Below, one piece after another: positions 38,701 through 52,497 of a DNA stretch of 64,000 nucleotides. The stretch spans positions 1 through 64,000 of the forward strand of contig OY811978.1 in the NCBI GenBank assembly GCA_963681505.1, read 5' to 3'. The notes under the pieces were generated by a model. That model was not told the origin of the DNA. It saw only the letters and a program-made list of their open reading frames with translations, and did not search any database. This DNA is from Eunapius fragilis. Its lineage: Eukaryota > Porifera > Demospongiae > Spongillida > Spongillidae. The translations under genes and the position numbers were made by a program. Numbering within the stretch: the first letter of the stretch is position 1; each line of letters begins with the position of its first letter.

Positions 38701-41700
38701 CTGCTATCTTCCATGTGTGCAGTGGTTTGCTCATACTGCATGTCTCATCAACACCTCGATGCTAAGATAGTCATTATTTCCCTTAGAGATGTATAGGTGG
38801 TTTCCCATAGGAATGTATGGGTGGGAACCTACTTTTGAATCGCTTGGTAAACCCATCCCGAAGCAGGTGTGCTCGGGGTGTCATTTAAAACAGATAGAGG
38901 AGTGGTTACTGCTATCATCCATGTGTGCAGTGGTTTGCTCATATTGCATGTCTCATCAACACCTCGATGCTAAGATAGTCAATATTTCCCATAGAGATGT
39001 ATGGGTGGTTTCCCATAGGAGTGTATGGGTGGGAACCTACTTTTGAATCGCTTGGTAAACCCATACCGAAGCAGGTATGCTCGGGGTGGCATTTAAAACA
39101 GATAGAGGAGTGGTTACTGCTATCATCCATGTGTGCAGTGGTTTGCTCATATTGCATGTCTCATCAACACCTCGATGCTAAGATAGTCAATATTTCCCAT
39201 AGAGATGTATGGGTGGTTTCCCATAGGAGTGTATGGGTGGGAACCTACTTTTGAATCGCTTGGTAAACCCATACCGAAGCAGGTATGCTCGGGGTGGCAT
39301 TTAAAACAGATAGAGGAGTGGTTACTGCTATCTTCCATGTGTGCAGTGGTTTGCTCATATTGCATGTCTCATCAACACCTCGATGCTAAGATAGTCAATA
39401 ATTTCCCATAGAAATGCATGGGTGGGAACCTACTTTTGAATCGCATGGTAAACCCATAACAAAGCAGATATGCTCGGGGTGGCATTAGAAAGAGATAGAG
39501 GAGTGGTTACTGCTATCTTCCATGTGTGCAGTGGTTTGCTCATATTGCATGTCTCATCAACACCTCGATGCTAAGATAGTCAATAATTTCCCATAGAAAT
39601 GCATGGGTGGGAACCTACTTTTGAATCGCATGGTAAACCCATAACAAAGCAGATATGCTCGGGGTGGCATTAGAACGAGATAGAGGAGTGGTTACTGCTA
39701 TCTTCCATGTGTGCAGTGGTTTGCTCATATTGCATGTCTCATCAACACCTCGATGCTAAGATAGTCAATATTTCCCATAGAGATGTATGGGTGGTTTCCC
39801 ATAGGAATGTATGGGTGGGAACCTACTTTTGAATCGCTTGGTAAACCCATACCGAAGCAGGTATGCTCGGGGTGGCATTTAAAACAGATAGAGGAGTGGT
39901 TACTGCTATCTTCCATGTGTGCAGTGGGTTGCTATTACTGCATGTCTCATCAACACCTCGATGCTAAGATAGTCAATATTTCCCATATGGATGTATGGCT
40001 GGTTTCCCATAGGAATGTATGGGTGGGAACCTACTTTTGAATCGCTTGGTAAACCCATACCGAAGCAGGTATGCTCGGGGTGGCATTTAAAACAGATAGA
40101 GGAGTGGTTACTACTATCTTCCATGTGTGCAGTGGTTTGCTCCTATTGCATATCTCATCAACACCTCGATGCTAAGATAGTCAAAAATTTCCCATAGAAA
40201 TGTATGGGTGGGAACCTACTTTTGAATCGCTTAGTTAACCCATACCGAAGCAGGTATGCTTGGGGTGGCATTTAAAAATGATAAAGGAGTGGTTACTGCT
40301 ATCCTCCTAGTGTGCAGTGGTTTGCTCATTTAGCATGTCTCATCAACACCTCGATGCTAAGATAGTCAATATTTCTCATAGAGATGTTTGGGTGGTTTCC
40401 CACAGGAATATATGGGTAGGAACCTACTATTGAATCGCTTGGTTAACCCATACCAAAGCAGGTACGCTCGGGTGGCATTTAAAACAGATAGAGGAGTGGT
40501 TACTGCTATCTTCCATGTGTGCAGTGGTTTGCTCATATTGCATGTCTCATCAACACCTCGATGCTAAAATAGTCAAAAATTTCCCATAGAAATGTATGGG
40601 TGGGAACTTACTTTTGAATCGCTTGGTAAACCCATACCTAAGCAGGGATGCTCGGGGTGGCATAAAAAAGAGATAGAGGAGTGGTTACTGCTATCTTCCA
40701 TGTGTACAATGGTTTGCTCATATTGCATGTCTCATCAACACCTCGATGTTAATATAGTCATCATTTCCCAAAGAGATGTATGGGTGGTTTCCCATAGGAA
40801 TGTATGGGTGGGAACCTACTTTTGAATTCCTTTGTAAACCCATACCGAAGCAGGTATGCTTGGGGTGGCATTTAAAACAGATAGAGGAGTGGTTACTGCT
40901 ATCTTCCATGTGTGCAGTGGGTTGCTATTACTGCATGTCTCATCAACACCTCGATGCTAAGATAGTCAATATTTCCCATATGGATGTATGGCTGGTTTCC
41001 CATAGGAATGTATGGGTGGGAACCTACTTTTGAATCGCTTGGTAAACCCATACCGAAGCAGGTATGCTCGGGGTGGCATTTAAAACAGATAGAGGAGTGG
41101 TTACTGCTATCTTCCATGTGTGCAGTGGCTTGCTCCTATTGCATATCTCATCAACACCTCGATGCTAAGATAGTCAATAATTTCCCATAGAAATGTATGG
41201 GTGGGAACCTACTTTTGAATCGCTTAGTTAACCCATACCGAAGCAGGTATGCTTGGGGTGGCATTTAAAAATGATAAAGGAGTGGTTACTGCTATCTTCC
41301 TAGTGTGCAGTGGTTTGCTCATTTAGCATGTCTCATCAACACCTCGATGCTAAGATAGTCAATATTTCTCATAGAGATGTTTGGGTGGTTTCCCATAGGA
41401 ATATATGGGTAGGAACCTACAATTGAATCGCTTGGTTAACCCATACCAAAGCAGGTATGCTCGGGGTGGCATTTAAAACAGATAGAGGAGTGGTTACTGC
41501 TATCTTCCATGTGTGCAGTGGTTTGCTCATATTGCATGTCTCATCAACACCTCGATGCTAAAATAGTCAAAAATTTCCCATAGAAATGTATGGGTGGGAA
41601 CTTACTTTTGAATCGCTTGGTAAACCCATACCAAAGCAGGGATGCTCGGGGTGGCATAAAAAAGAGATAGAGGAGTGGTTACTGCTATCTTCCATGTGTA

Positions 41701-44700
41701 CAATGGTTTGCTCATATTGCATGTCTCATCAACACCTCGATGCTAGTATAGTCATCATTTCCCAAAGAGATGTATGGGTTGTTTCCCATAGGAATGTATG
41801 GGTGGGAACCTACTTTTGAATTCCTTTGTAAACCCATACCGAAGCAGGTATGCTTGGGGTGGCATTAAAAAGAGATAGAGGAGTGGTTACTACTACCTTC
41901 CATGTGTGCAGTGGTTTGCTCATATTGCATGCCTCATCAACACCTCGATGCTAAGATAGTCAATATTTCCCATAGAAATGTATGGGTGGGAACCTACTTT
42001 TGAATCGCTTGGTAAACCCATACAAAAGCAGATATGCTCTTGGTGGCATTAAAAAGAGATAGAGGAGTGGTTACTGCTATCTTCCATGTGTGCAGTGGTT
42101 TGCTCATATGGCATGTCTCATCAACACCTCGATGCTAAGATAGTCAATATTTCTTATAGACATGTATGGGTGGTTTCCCATAGGAATGTATGGGTGGGAA
42201 CCTACTTTTGAATCGCTTGGTAAACCCATACCGAAGCAAGTATGCTCGGGGTGGCATTTAAAACAAATAGAGGAGTGGTTACTGCTATCTTCCATGTGTG
42301 CAGTGGTTTGCTCATATTGCATGTCTCATCAACACCTCGATGCTAAGATAGTCAATATTTCCCATAGAGATGTATGGGTGGTTTCCCATAGGAATGTATG
42401 GGTGGGAACCTACTTTTGAATCGCTTGGTAAACCCATACCGAAGCAGGTATGCTCGGGGTGGCATTTAAAACAGATAGAGGAGTGGTTACTGCTATCTTC
42501 CATGTGTGCAGTGGTTTGCTCCTATTGCATATCTCATCAACACCTCGATGCTAAGATAGTCAAAAATTTCCCATAGAAATGTATGGGTGGGAACCTACTT
42601 TTGAATCGCTTAGATAACCCATACCGAAGCAGGTATGCTTGGGGTGGCATTTAAAAATGATAAAGGAGTGGTTACTGCTATCTTCCTAGTGTGCAGTGGA
42701 TTGCTCATTTAGCATGTCTCATCAACACCTCGATGCTAAGATAGTCAATATTTCTCATAGAGATGTTTGGGTGGTTTCCCATAGGAATATATGGGTAGGA
42801 ACCTACTATTGAATCGCTTGGTTAACCCATACCAAAGCAGGTATGCTCGGGGTGGCATTTAAAACAGATAGAGGAGTGGTAACTGCTATCTTCCATGTGT
42901 GCAGTGGTTTGCTCATATTGCATGTCTCATCAACACCTCGATGCTAAAATAGTCAAAAATTTCCCATAGAAATGTATGGGTGGGAACTTACTTTTGAATC
43001 GCTTGGTAAACCCATACCAAAGCAGGGATGCTCGGGGTGGCATAAAAAAGAGATAGAGGAGTGGTTACTGCTATCTTCCATGTGTACAATGGTTTGCTCA
43101 TATTGCATGTCTCATCAACACCTCGATGCTAGTATAGTCATCATTTCCCAAAGAGATGTATGGGTGGTTTCCCATAGGAATGTATGGGTGGGAACCTACT
43201 TTTGAATTCCTTTGCAAACCCATACCGAAGCAGGTATGCTTGGGGTGGCATTAAAAAGAGATAGAGGAGTGGTTACTACTACCTTCCATGTGTGCAGTGG
43301 TTTGCTCATATTGCATGCCTCATCAACACCTCGATGCTAAGATAGTCAATATTTCCCATAGAAATGTATGGGTGGGAACCTACTTTTGAATCGCTTGGTA
43401 AACCCATACAAAAGCAGATATGCTCTTGGTGGCATTAAAAAGAGATAGAGGAGTGCTTACTGCTATCTTCCATGTGTGCAGTGGTTTGCTCATATTGCAT
43501 GTCTCATCAACACCTCGATGCTAAGATAGTCAATATTTCTTATAGACATGTATGGGTGGTTTCCCATAGGAATGTATGGGTGGGAACCTACTTTTGAATC
43601 GCTTGGTAAACCCATACCGAAGCAAGTATGCTCGGGGTGGCATTTAAAACAAATAGAGGAGTGGTTACTGCTATCTTCCATGTGTGCAGTGGTTTGCTCA
43701 TATTGCATGTCTCATCAACACCTCGATGCTAAGATAGTCAATATTTCCCATAGAGATGTATGGGTGGTTTCCCATAGGAATGTATGGGTGGGAACCTACT
43801 TTTGAATCGCTTGGTAAACCCATACCGAAGCAGGTATGCTCGGGGTGGCATTTAAAACAGATAGAGGAGTGGTTACTGCTATCTTCCATGTGTGCAGTGG
43901 TTTGCTCCTATTGCATATCTCATCAACACCTCGATGCTAAGATAGTCAAAAATTTCCCATAGAAATGTATGGGTGGGAACCTACTTTTGAATCGCTTAGT
44001 TAACCCATACCGAAGCAGGTATGCTTGGGGTGGCATTTAAAAATGATAAAGGAGTGGTTACTGCTATCTTCCTAGTGTGCAGTGGTTTGCTCATTTAGCA
44101 TGTCTCATCAACACCTCGATGCTAAGATAGTCAATATTTCTCATAGAGATGTTTGGGTGGTTTCCCATAGGAATATATGGGTAGGAACCTACTATTGAAT
44201 CGCTTGGTTAACCCATACCAAAGCAGGTATGCTCAGGGTGGCATTTAAAACAGATAGAGGAGTGGTTACTGCTATCTTCCATGTGTGCAGTGGTTTGCTC
44301 ATATTGCATGTCTCATCAACACCTCGATGCTAAAATAGTCAAAAATTTCCCATAGAAATGTATGGGTGGGAACTTACTTTTGAATCGCTTGGTAAACCCA
44401 TACCAAAGCAGGGATGCTCGGGGTGGCATAAAAAAGAGATAGAGGAGTGGTTACTGCTATCTTCCATGTGTACAATGGTTTGCTCATATTGCATGTCTCA
44501 TCAACACCTCGATGCTAATATAGTCATCATTTCCCAAAGAGATGTATGGGTGGTTTCCCATAGGAATGTATGGGTGGGAACCTACTTTTGAATTCCTTTG
44601 TAAACCCATACCGAAGCAGGTTTGCTCTCGGTGGAATTTAAAACAGATAGAGGAGTGGTTATTGCTATCTTCCATGTGTACATTGGTTTGCTCATATTGC

Positions 44701-47700
44701 ATGCCTCATCAACACCTCGATGCTAAGATAGTCAAAAATTTCCCATACAAATGTATGGGTGGGAACCTACTTTTGAATCGCTTGGTTAACCCATACCGAA
44801 GCAGGTATGCTCGGGGTGGAATTAAAAAGAGATAGAGGAGTGGTTACAGCGATCTTCCTTGTGTACAATGGATTGATCATATTGCATGTCTCATCAACAC
44901 CTCGATGCTAAGATAGTCAACATTTCCCATAGAGATGTATGGGTGGTTTCCCATAGGAATGTATGGGTGGGAACCTAATTTTGAAACGCTTGGTTAACCC
45001 ATACCGTAGCAGGTATGCTCGGGGTTGCATTTTGAACAGATAGAGGAATGGTTACTGCTATCTTCCATGTGTGCAGCTGTTTGCTCGTATTGCATGTCTC
45101 ATCAACACCTCGATGCTAAAATAGTCAAAATTTTCTTATAGAAATGTATGGGTGGGAACCTACTTTTGAATCGCTTGGTTAACCCATACCGAAGCAGGTA
45201 TGCTCGGGGTGGCAGTAAAAAGAGATAGAGGAGTGGTTACTGCTATCTTCCCTGAGTTCAGTGGTTTTCTCATATTGCATGTCTCATCAACACCTCGATG
45301 CTAAGATAGTCAACATTTCCCAAAGAGATGTATGGGTGGTTTCCCATAGGAATGTATGGGTGTGAACCTGCTTTTGAATCGCTTGGTTAACCCATACCGA
45401 AGCAAGTTTGCTCAGGGTGGCATTTAAAAGAGATAGAGGAGTGGTTACTGCTATCTTCCATGTGTACAGTTGTTTTTCCATATTGCATGTCTCATCAACA
45501 CCTCGATGCTAAAATAATCAAAAATTTCCCATAGAAATATATGGGTGGGAACCAACTTTTGAATAGCAAGGTTAACCCATACCGAAGCAGGTATGCTCGG
45601 GGTGGCATTAAAAAGAGATAGAGGAGTGGTTACTGCGATCTTCCATGTGTACAATGGTTTGCTCAAATTGCATGTCTCATCAACACCTCGATGCTAAGAT
45701 AGTCAATAATTTCCCATAGAAATGTATGGGTGGGAACCTACTTTTGAATCGCTTGGTAAACCCATACCAAAGTAGGTATCCTCGGGGTGGCATTTAAAAC
45801 AGATAGAGGAATGGTTACTGCTATCTTCCATGTGTGCAGTGGTTTGCTCATATTGCATGCCTCATCAACACCTCGATGCTAAGATAGTCAATATTTCCCA
45901 TAGAGATGTATGGGTGGTTTCCCAAAGGAATGTATGGGTGGGAACCTACTTTTGAATCGCTTGGGTAACCCATACCGAAGCTGGTATGCTCGGGGTGGCA
46001 TTTAAAACAGATAGAGGAATGGTTACTGCTATCTTCCATGTGTGCAGTGGTTTGCTCATATTGCATGTCTCATCAACACCTCGATGCTAAAATAATCAAA
46101 AATTTCCCATAGAAATGTATGGGTGGGAACCTACTTTTGAATCGCTTGGTAAACCCATACCAAAGCAGGCATCCTCAGGGTGGCATTAAAAAGAGATAGA
46201 GGAATGGTTACTGCTACCTTCCATGTGTGCAGTGGTTTGCTCATATTGCATGCCTCATCAACACCTCGATGCTAAGATAGTCATTAATTTCCCATAGAAA
46301 TGTATGGGTGGGAACCTACTTTTGAATCGCTTGGTAAACGCATACCAAAGCAGGTATCCTCGGGGTGGCATTTAAAACAGATAGAGGAATGGTTACTGCT
46401 ATCTTCCATGTGTGCAGTGGTTTGCTCATATTGCATGCCTCATCAACACCTCGATGCTAAGATAGTCAATATTTCCCATAGAGATGTATGGGTGGTTTCC
46501 CATAGGAATGTATGGGTGGGAACCTACTTTTGAATCGCTTGGGTAACCCATTCCGAAGCAGGTATGCTCGGGGTGGCATTTAAAACAGATAGAGGAATGG
46601 TTACTGCTATCTTCCATGTGTGCAGTGGTCTGCTCATATTGCATGTCTCATCAACACCTCGATGCTAAAATAATCAAAAATTTCCCATAGAAATGTATGG
46701 GTGGGAACCTACTTTTGAATCGCTTAGTAAACCCATACCAAAGCAGGCATCCTCAGGGTGGCATTAAAAAGAGATAGAGGAATGGTTACTGCTACCTTCC
46801 ATGTGTGCAGTGGTTTGCTCATATTGCATGCCTCAACAACACCTCGATGCTAAGATAGTCAATATTTCCCATAGAGATGTATGGGTGGTTTCCCATAGGA
46901 ATGTATGGGTGGGAACCTACTTTTGAATCGCTTGGGTAACCCATACCGAAGCAGGTATGCTCGGGGTGGCATTTAAAACAGATAGAGGAATGGTTACTGC
47001 TATCTTCCATGTGTGCAGTGGTTTGCTCATATTGCATGTCTCATCAACACCTCGATGCTAAGATTATCAAAAATTTCCCATTGAAATGTACGGGTGGGAA
47101 CCTACTTTTGAATCGCTTGGTAAACCCATTCCAACGCAGGTATCGTCGGGGTGGCATTAAAAAGAGATAGAGGAGTGGTTACTGCTATCTTCTATGTGTG
47201 CAGTGGTTTGCTCATATTGCATGCCTCATCAACACCTCGATGCTAAAATAGTCAATATTTCCCATAGAGATGTATGGATGGTTTCCCATTGGAATGTATG
47301 GGTGGGAACCTACTTTTGAATCGCTTGGGTAACCCATACCGAAGCAGGTATGCTCGGGGTGGCATTTAATACAGATAGAGGAATGGTTACTGCTATCTTC
47401 CATGTGTGCAGTGGTTTGCTCATATTGCATGTCTCATCAACACCTCGATGCTAAGATAATCAAAAATTTCCCATAGAAATATATGGGTGGGATCCTACTT
47501 TTGAATCGCTTGGTAAACCCATTCCAAAGCAGGCATCCTCAGGGTTGCATTAAAAAGAGATAGAGGAGTGGTTACTGCTACCTTCCATGTGTGCAGTGGT
47601 TTGCTCATATTGCATGCCTCATCAACACCTCGATGCTAAGATAGTCAATATTTCCCATAGAGATGTATGGATGGTTTCCCTTAAGAATGTATCGGTGGGA

Positions 47701-50700
47701 ACCTACTCTTGAATCGCTTGGGTAACCCATACCGAAGCAGGTATGCTCGGGGTGGCATTTAAAAGCAGATAGAGGAATGGTTACTGCTATCTTCCATGTG
47801 TGCAGTGGTTTGCTCATATTGCATGTCTCATCAACACCTCGATGCTAAGATAGTCAATATTTTCCCATAGAAATGTATGGGTGGGAACCTACTTTTGAAT
47901 CGCTTGGTAAACCCATACCAAAGCAGGCATCCTCAGGGTGGCATTAAAAAGAGATAGAGGAGTGGTTACTGCTACCTTCCATGTGTGCAGTGGTTTGCTC
48001 ATATTGCATGCCTCATCAACACCTCGATGCTAAGATAGTCAATATTTCCCATAGAGATGTATGGATGGTTTCCCTTAAGAATGTATGGGTGGGAACCTAC
48101 TTTTGAATCGCTTGGGTAACCCATACCGAAGCAGGTATGCTCGGGGTGGCATTTAAAGCAGATAGAGGATTGGTTACTGCTATCTTCCATGTGTGCAGTG
48201 GTATGCTCATATTGCATGTCTCATCAACACCTCGATGCTAAGATAGTCAATAATTTCCCATAGAAATGTATGGGTGGGAACCTACTTTTGAATCGCTTGG
48301 TAAACCCATACCGAAGCAGGTATGCTCGGGGTGGCATTTAAAACAGATAGAGGAGTGGTTACTGCTATCTTCCATGTGTGCAGTGGTTTGCTCATATTGC
48401 ATGTCTCATCAACACCTCGATGCTAAGATAGTCAATATTTCCCATAGAGATGTATGGGTGGTTTCCCATAGGAGTGTATGGGTGGGAACCTACTTTTGAA
48501 TCGCTTGGTAAACCCATTCCGAAGCAGGTATGCTCGGGGTGGCATTTAAAACAGATAGAGGAGTGGTTACTGCTATCTTCCATGTGTGCAGTGGTTTGCT
48601 CATATTGCATGTCTCATCAACACCTCGATGCTAAGATAGTCAAAAATTTCCCATAGAAATGCATGGGTGGGAACCTACTTTTGAATCGCATGGTAAACCC
48701 ATAACAAAGCAGATATGCTCGGGGTGGCATTAGACAGAGATAGAGGAGTGGTTACTGCTATCTTCCATGTGTGCAGTGGTTTGCTCATATTGCATGTCTC
48801 ATCAACACCTCGATGCTAAGATAGTCAATATTTCCCATAGAGATGTATGGGTGGTTTCCCATAGGATTGTATGGGTGGGAACCTACTTTTGAATCGCTTG
48901 GTAAACCCATACCGAAGCAGGTATGCTCGGGGTGGCATTTAAAACAGATAGAGGAGTGGTTACTGCTATCTTCCATGTGTGCAGTGGGTTGCTATTACTG
49001 CATGTCTCATCAACACCTCGATGCTAAGATAGTCAATATTTCCCATATGGATGTATGGCTGGTTTCCCATAGGAATGTATGGGTGGGAACCTACTTTTGA
49101 ATCGCTTGGTAAACCCATACCGAAGCAGGTATGCTCGGGGTGGCATTTAAAACAGATAGAGGAGTGGTTACTGCTATCTTCCATGTGTGCAGTGGTTTGC
49201 TCCTATTGCATATCTCATCAACACCTCGATGCTAAGATAGTCAAAAATTTCCCATAGAAATGTATGGGTGGGAACCTACTTTTGAATCGCTTAGTTAACC
49301 CATACCGAAGCAGGTATGCTTGGGGTGGCATTTAAAAATGATAAAGGAGTGGTTACTGCTATCTTCCTAGTGTGCAGTGGTTTGCTCATTTAGCATGTCT
49401 CATCAACACCTCGATGCTAAGATAGTCAATATTTCTCATAGAGATGTTTGGGTGGTTTCCCATAGGAATATATGGGTAGGAACCTACTATTGAATCGCTT
49501 GGTTAACCCATACCAAAGCAGGTATGCTCGGGGTGGCATTTAAAACAGATAGAGGAGTGGTTACTGCTATCTTCCATGTGTGCAGTGGTTTGCTCATATT
49601 GCATGTCTCATCAACACCTCGATGCTAAAATAGTCAAAAATTTCCCATAGAAATGTATGGGTGGGAACTTACTTTTGAATCGCTTGGTAAACCCACACCA
49701 AAGCAGGGATGCTCGGGGTGGCATAAAAAAGAGATAGAGGAGTGGTTACTGCTATCTTCCATGTGTACAATGGTTTGCTCATATTGCATGTCACATCAAC
49801 ACCTCGATGCTAGTATAGTCATCATTTCCCAAAGAGATGTATGGGTGGTTTCCCATAGGAATGTATGGGTGGGAACCTACTTTTGAATTCCTTTGTAAAC
49901 CCATACCGAAGCAGGTATGCTTGGGGTGGCATTAAAAAGAGATAGAGGAGTGGTTACTACTACCTTCCATGTGTGCAGTGGTTTGCTCATATTGCATGCC
50001 TCATCAACACCTCGATGCTAAGATAGTCAATATTTCCCATAGAAATGTATGGGTGGGAACCTACTTTTGAATCGCTTGGTAAACCCATACAAAAGCAGAT
50101 ATGCTCGGGGTGGCATTAAAAAGAGATAGAGGAGTGGTTACTGCTATCTTCCATGTGTGCAGTGGTTTGCTTATATTGCATGTCTCATCAACACCTCGAT
50201 GCTAAGATAGTCAATATTTCTTATAGACATGTATGGGTGGTTTCCCATAGGAATGTATGGGTGGGAACCTACTTTTGAATCGCTTGGTAAACCCATACCG
50301 AAGCAAGTATGCTCGGGGTGGCATTTAAAACAAATAGAGGAGTGGTTACTGCTATCTTCCATGTGTGCAGTGGTTTGCTCATATTGCATGTCTCATCAAC
50401 ACCTCGATGCTAAGATAGTCAATATTTCCCATAGAGATGTATGGGTGGTTTCCCATAGGAATGTATGGGTGGGAACCTACTTTTGAATCGCTTGGTAAAC
50501 CCATACCGAAGCAGGTATGCTCGGGGTGGCATTTAAAACAGATAGAGGAGTGGTTACTGCTATCTTCCATGTGTGCAGTGGTTTGCTCCTATTGCATATC
50601 TCATCAACACCTCGATGCTAAGATAGTCAAAAATTTCCCATAGAAATGTATGGGTGGGAACCTACTTTTGAATCGCTTAGTTAACCCATACCGAAGCAGG

Positions 50701-52497
50701 TATGCTTGGGGTGGCATTTAAAAATGATAAAGGAGTGGTTACTGCTATCTTCCTAGTGTGCAGTGGTTTGCTCATTTAGCATGTCTCATCAACACCTCGA
50801 TGCTAAGATAGTCAATATTTCTCATAGAGATGTTTGGGTGGTTTCCCATAGGAATATATGGGTAGGAACCTACTATTGAATCGCTTGGTTAACCCATACC
50901 AAAGCAGGTATGCTCAGGGTGGCATTTAAAACAGATAGAGGAGTGGTTACTGCTATCTTCCATGTGTGCAGTGGTTTGCTCATATTGCATGTCTCATCAA
51001 CACCTCGATGCTAGAATAGTCAAAAATTTCCCATAGAAATGTATGGGTGGGAACTTACTTTTGAATCGCTTGGTAAACCCATACCAAAGCAGGGATGCTC
51101 GGGGTGGCATAAAAAAGAGATAGAGGAGTGGTTACTGCTATCTTCCATGTGTACAATGGTTTGCTCATATTGCATGTCTCATCAACACCTCGATGCTAAT
51201 ATAGTCATCATTTCCCAAAGAGATGTATGGGTGGTTTCCCATAGGAATGTATGGGTGGGAACCTACTTTTGAATTCCTTTGTAAACCCATACCGAAGCAG
51301 GTTTGCTCTCGGTGGCATTTAAAACAGATAGAGGAGTGGTTACTGCTATCTTCCATGTGTACATTGGTTTGCTCATATTGCATGTCTCATCAACACCTCG
51401 ATGCTAAGATAGTCAAAAATTTCCCATACAAATGTATGGGTGGGAACCTACTTTTGAATCGCCTGGTTAACCCATACCGAAGCAGGTATGCTCGGGGTGG
51501 AATTAAAAAGAGATAGAGGAGTGGTTACAGCGATCTTCCTTGTGTACAATGGTTTGATCATATTGCATGTCTCATCAACACCTCGATGCTAAGATAGTCA
51601 ACATTTCCCATAGAGATGTATGGGTGGTTTCCCATAGGAATGTATGGGTGGGAACCTAATTTTGAAACGCTTGGTTAACCCATACCGTAGCAGGTATGCT
51701 CGGGGTTGCATTTTGAACAGATAGAGGAATGGTTACTGCTATCTTCCATGTGTGCAGCTGTTTGCTCGTATTGCATGTCTCATGAACACCTCGATGCTAA
51801 AATAGTCAAAATTTTCTTATAGAAATGTATGGGTGGGAACCTACTTTTGAATCGCTTGGTTAACCCATACCGAAGCAGGTATGCTCGGGGTGGCATTAAA
51901 AAGAGATAGAGGAGTGGTTACTGCTATCTTCCCTGTGTTCAGTGGTTTTCTCATATTGCATGTCTCATCAACACCTCGATGCTAAGATAGTCAACATTTC
52001 CCAAAGAGATGTATGGGTGGTTTCCCATAGGAATGTATGGGTGTGAACCTGCTTTTGTATCGCTTGGTTAACCCATACCGAAGCAAGTTTGCTCAGGGTG
52101 GCATTTAAAAGAGATAGAGGAGTGGTTACTGCTATCTTCCATGTGTACAGTTGTTTTTCCATATTGCATGTCTCATCAACACCTCGATGCTAAAATAGTC
52201 AAAAATTTCCCATAGAAATATATGGGTGGGAACCTACTTTTGAATAGCTAGGTTAACCCATACCGAAGCAGGTATGCTCGGGGTGGCATTAAAAAGAGAT
52301 AGAGGAGTGGTTACTGCGATCTTCCATGTGTACAATGGTTTGCTCAAATTGCATGTCTCATCAACACCTCGATGCTAAGATTGTCAATATTTCCCATAGA
52401 GATGTATGGGTGGTTTCCCAAAGGAATGTATGGGTGGGAACCAACTTTTGAATCGCTTGGTTAACCCATACCGAAGCAAGTATGCTCGGGGTGGCAT
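20791..52497. repeat. Major satellite array, ~185/208-bp monomers, about 160 copies
   Basis: Monomers share GAATCGCTTGGTAAACCC, GGGGTGGCATT, GATAGAGGAGTGGTTACTGC, CATGTGTGCAGTGGTTTGC and CATCAACACCTCGATGC. Short monomers are about 185 bp; long ones about 208 bp because of a ~23-bp internal duplication (GATGTATGGGTGGTTTCCC before GAATGTATGGGTGGGAACC). They often alternate, giving a 393-bp dimer. Higher-order repeats are visible: a 1386-bp unit (blocks starting at 41586, 42972, 44358; also 49653 and 51039), a 2554-bp shift (26144 to 28698), and a 6681-bp shift (45287 to 51968). The 393-bp dimer is a multiple of three, so many similar 60-90-codon frames arise on both strands; they lack any domain and are not genes. 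A centromeric or subtelomeric structural role is possible but not shown. Confidence 0.97.

Noticed and set aside
20873..52162. Dozens of 60-97-codon frames on both strands (MYGWFPIGMYGWEPTF and MQYEQTTAHMEDSSNH families)
   Set aside because: They are the satellite monomer read in several frames; both strands are equally open and no domain, splice site or codon signal supports coding.
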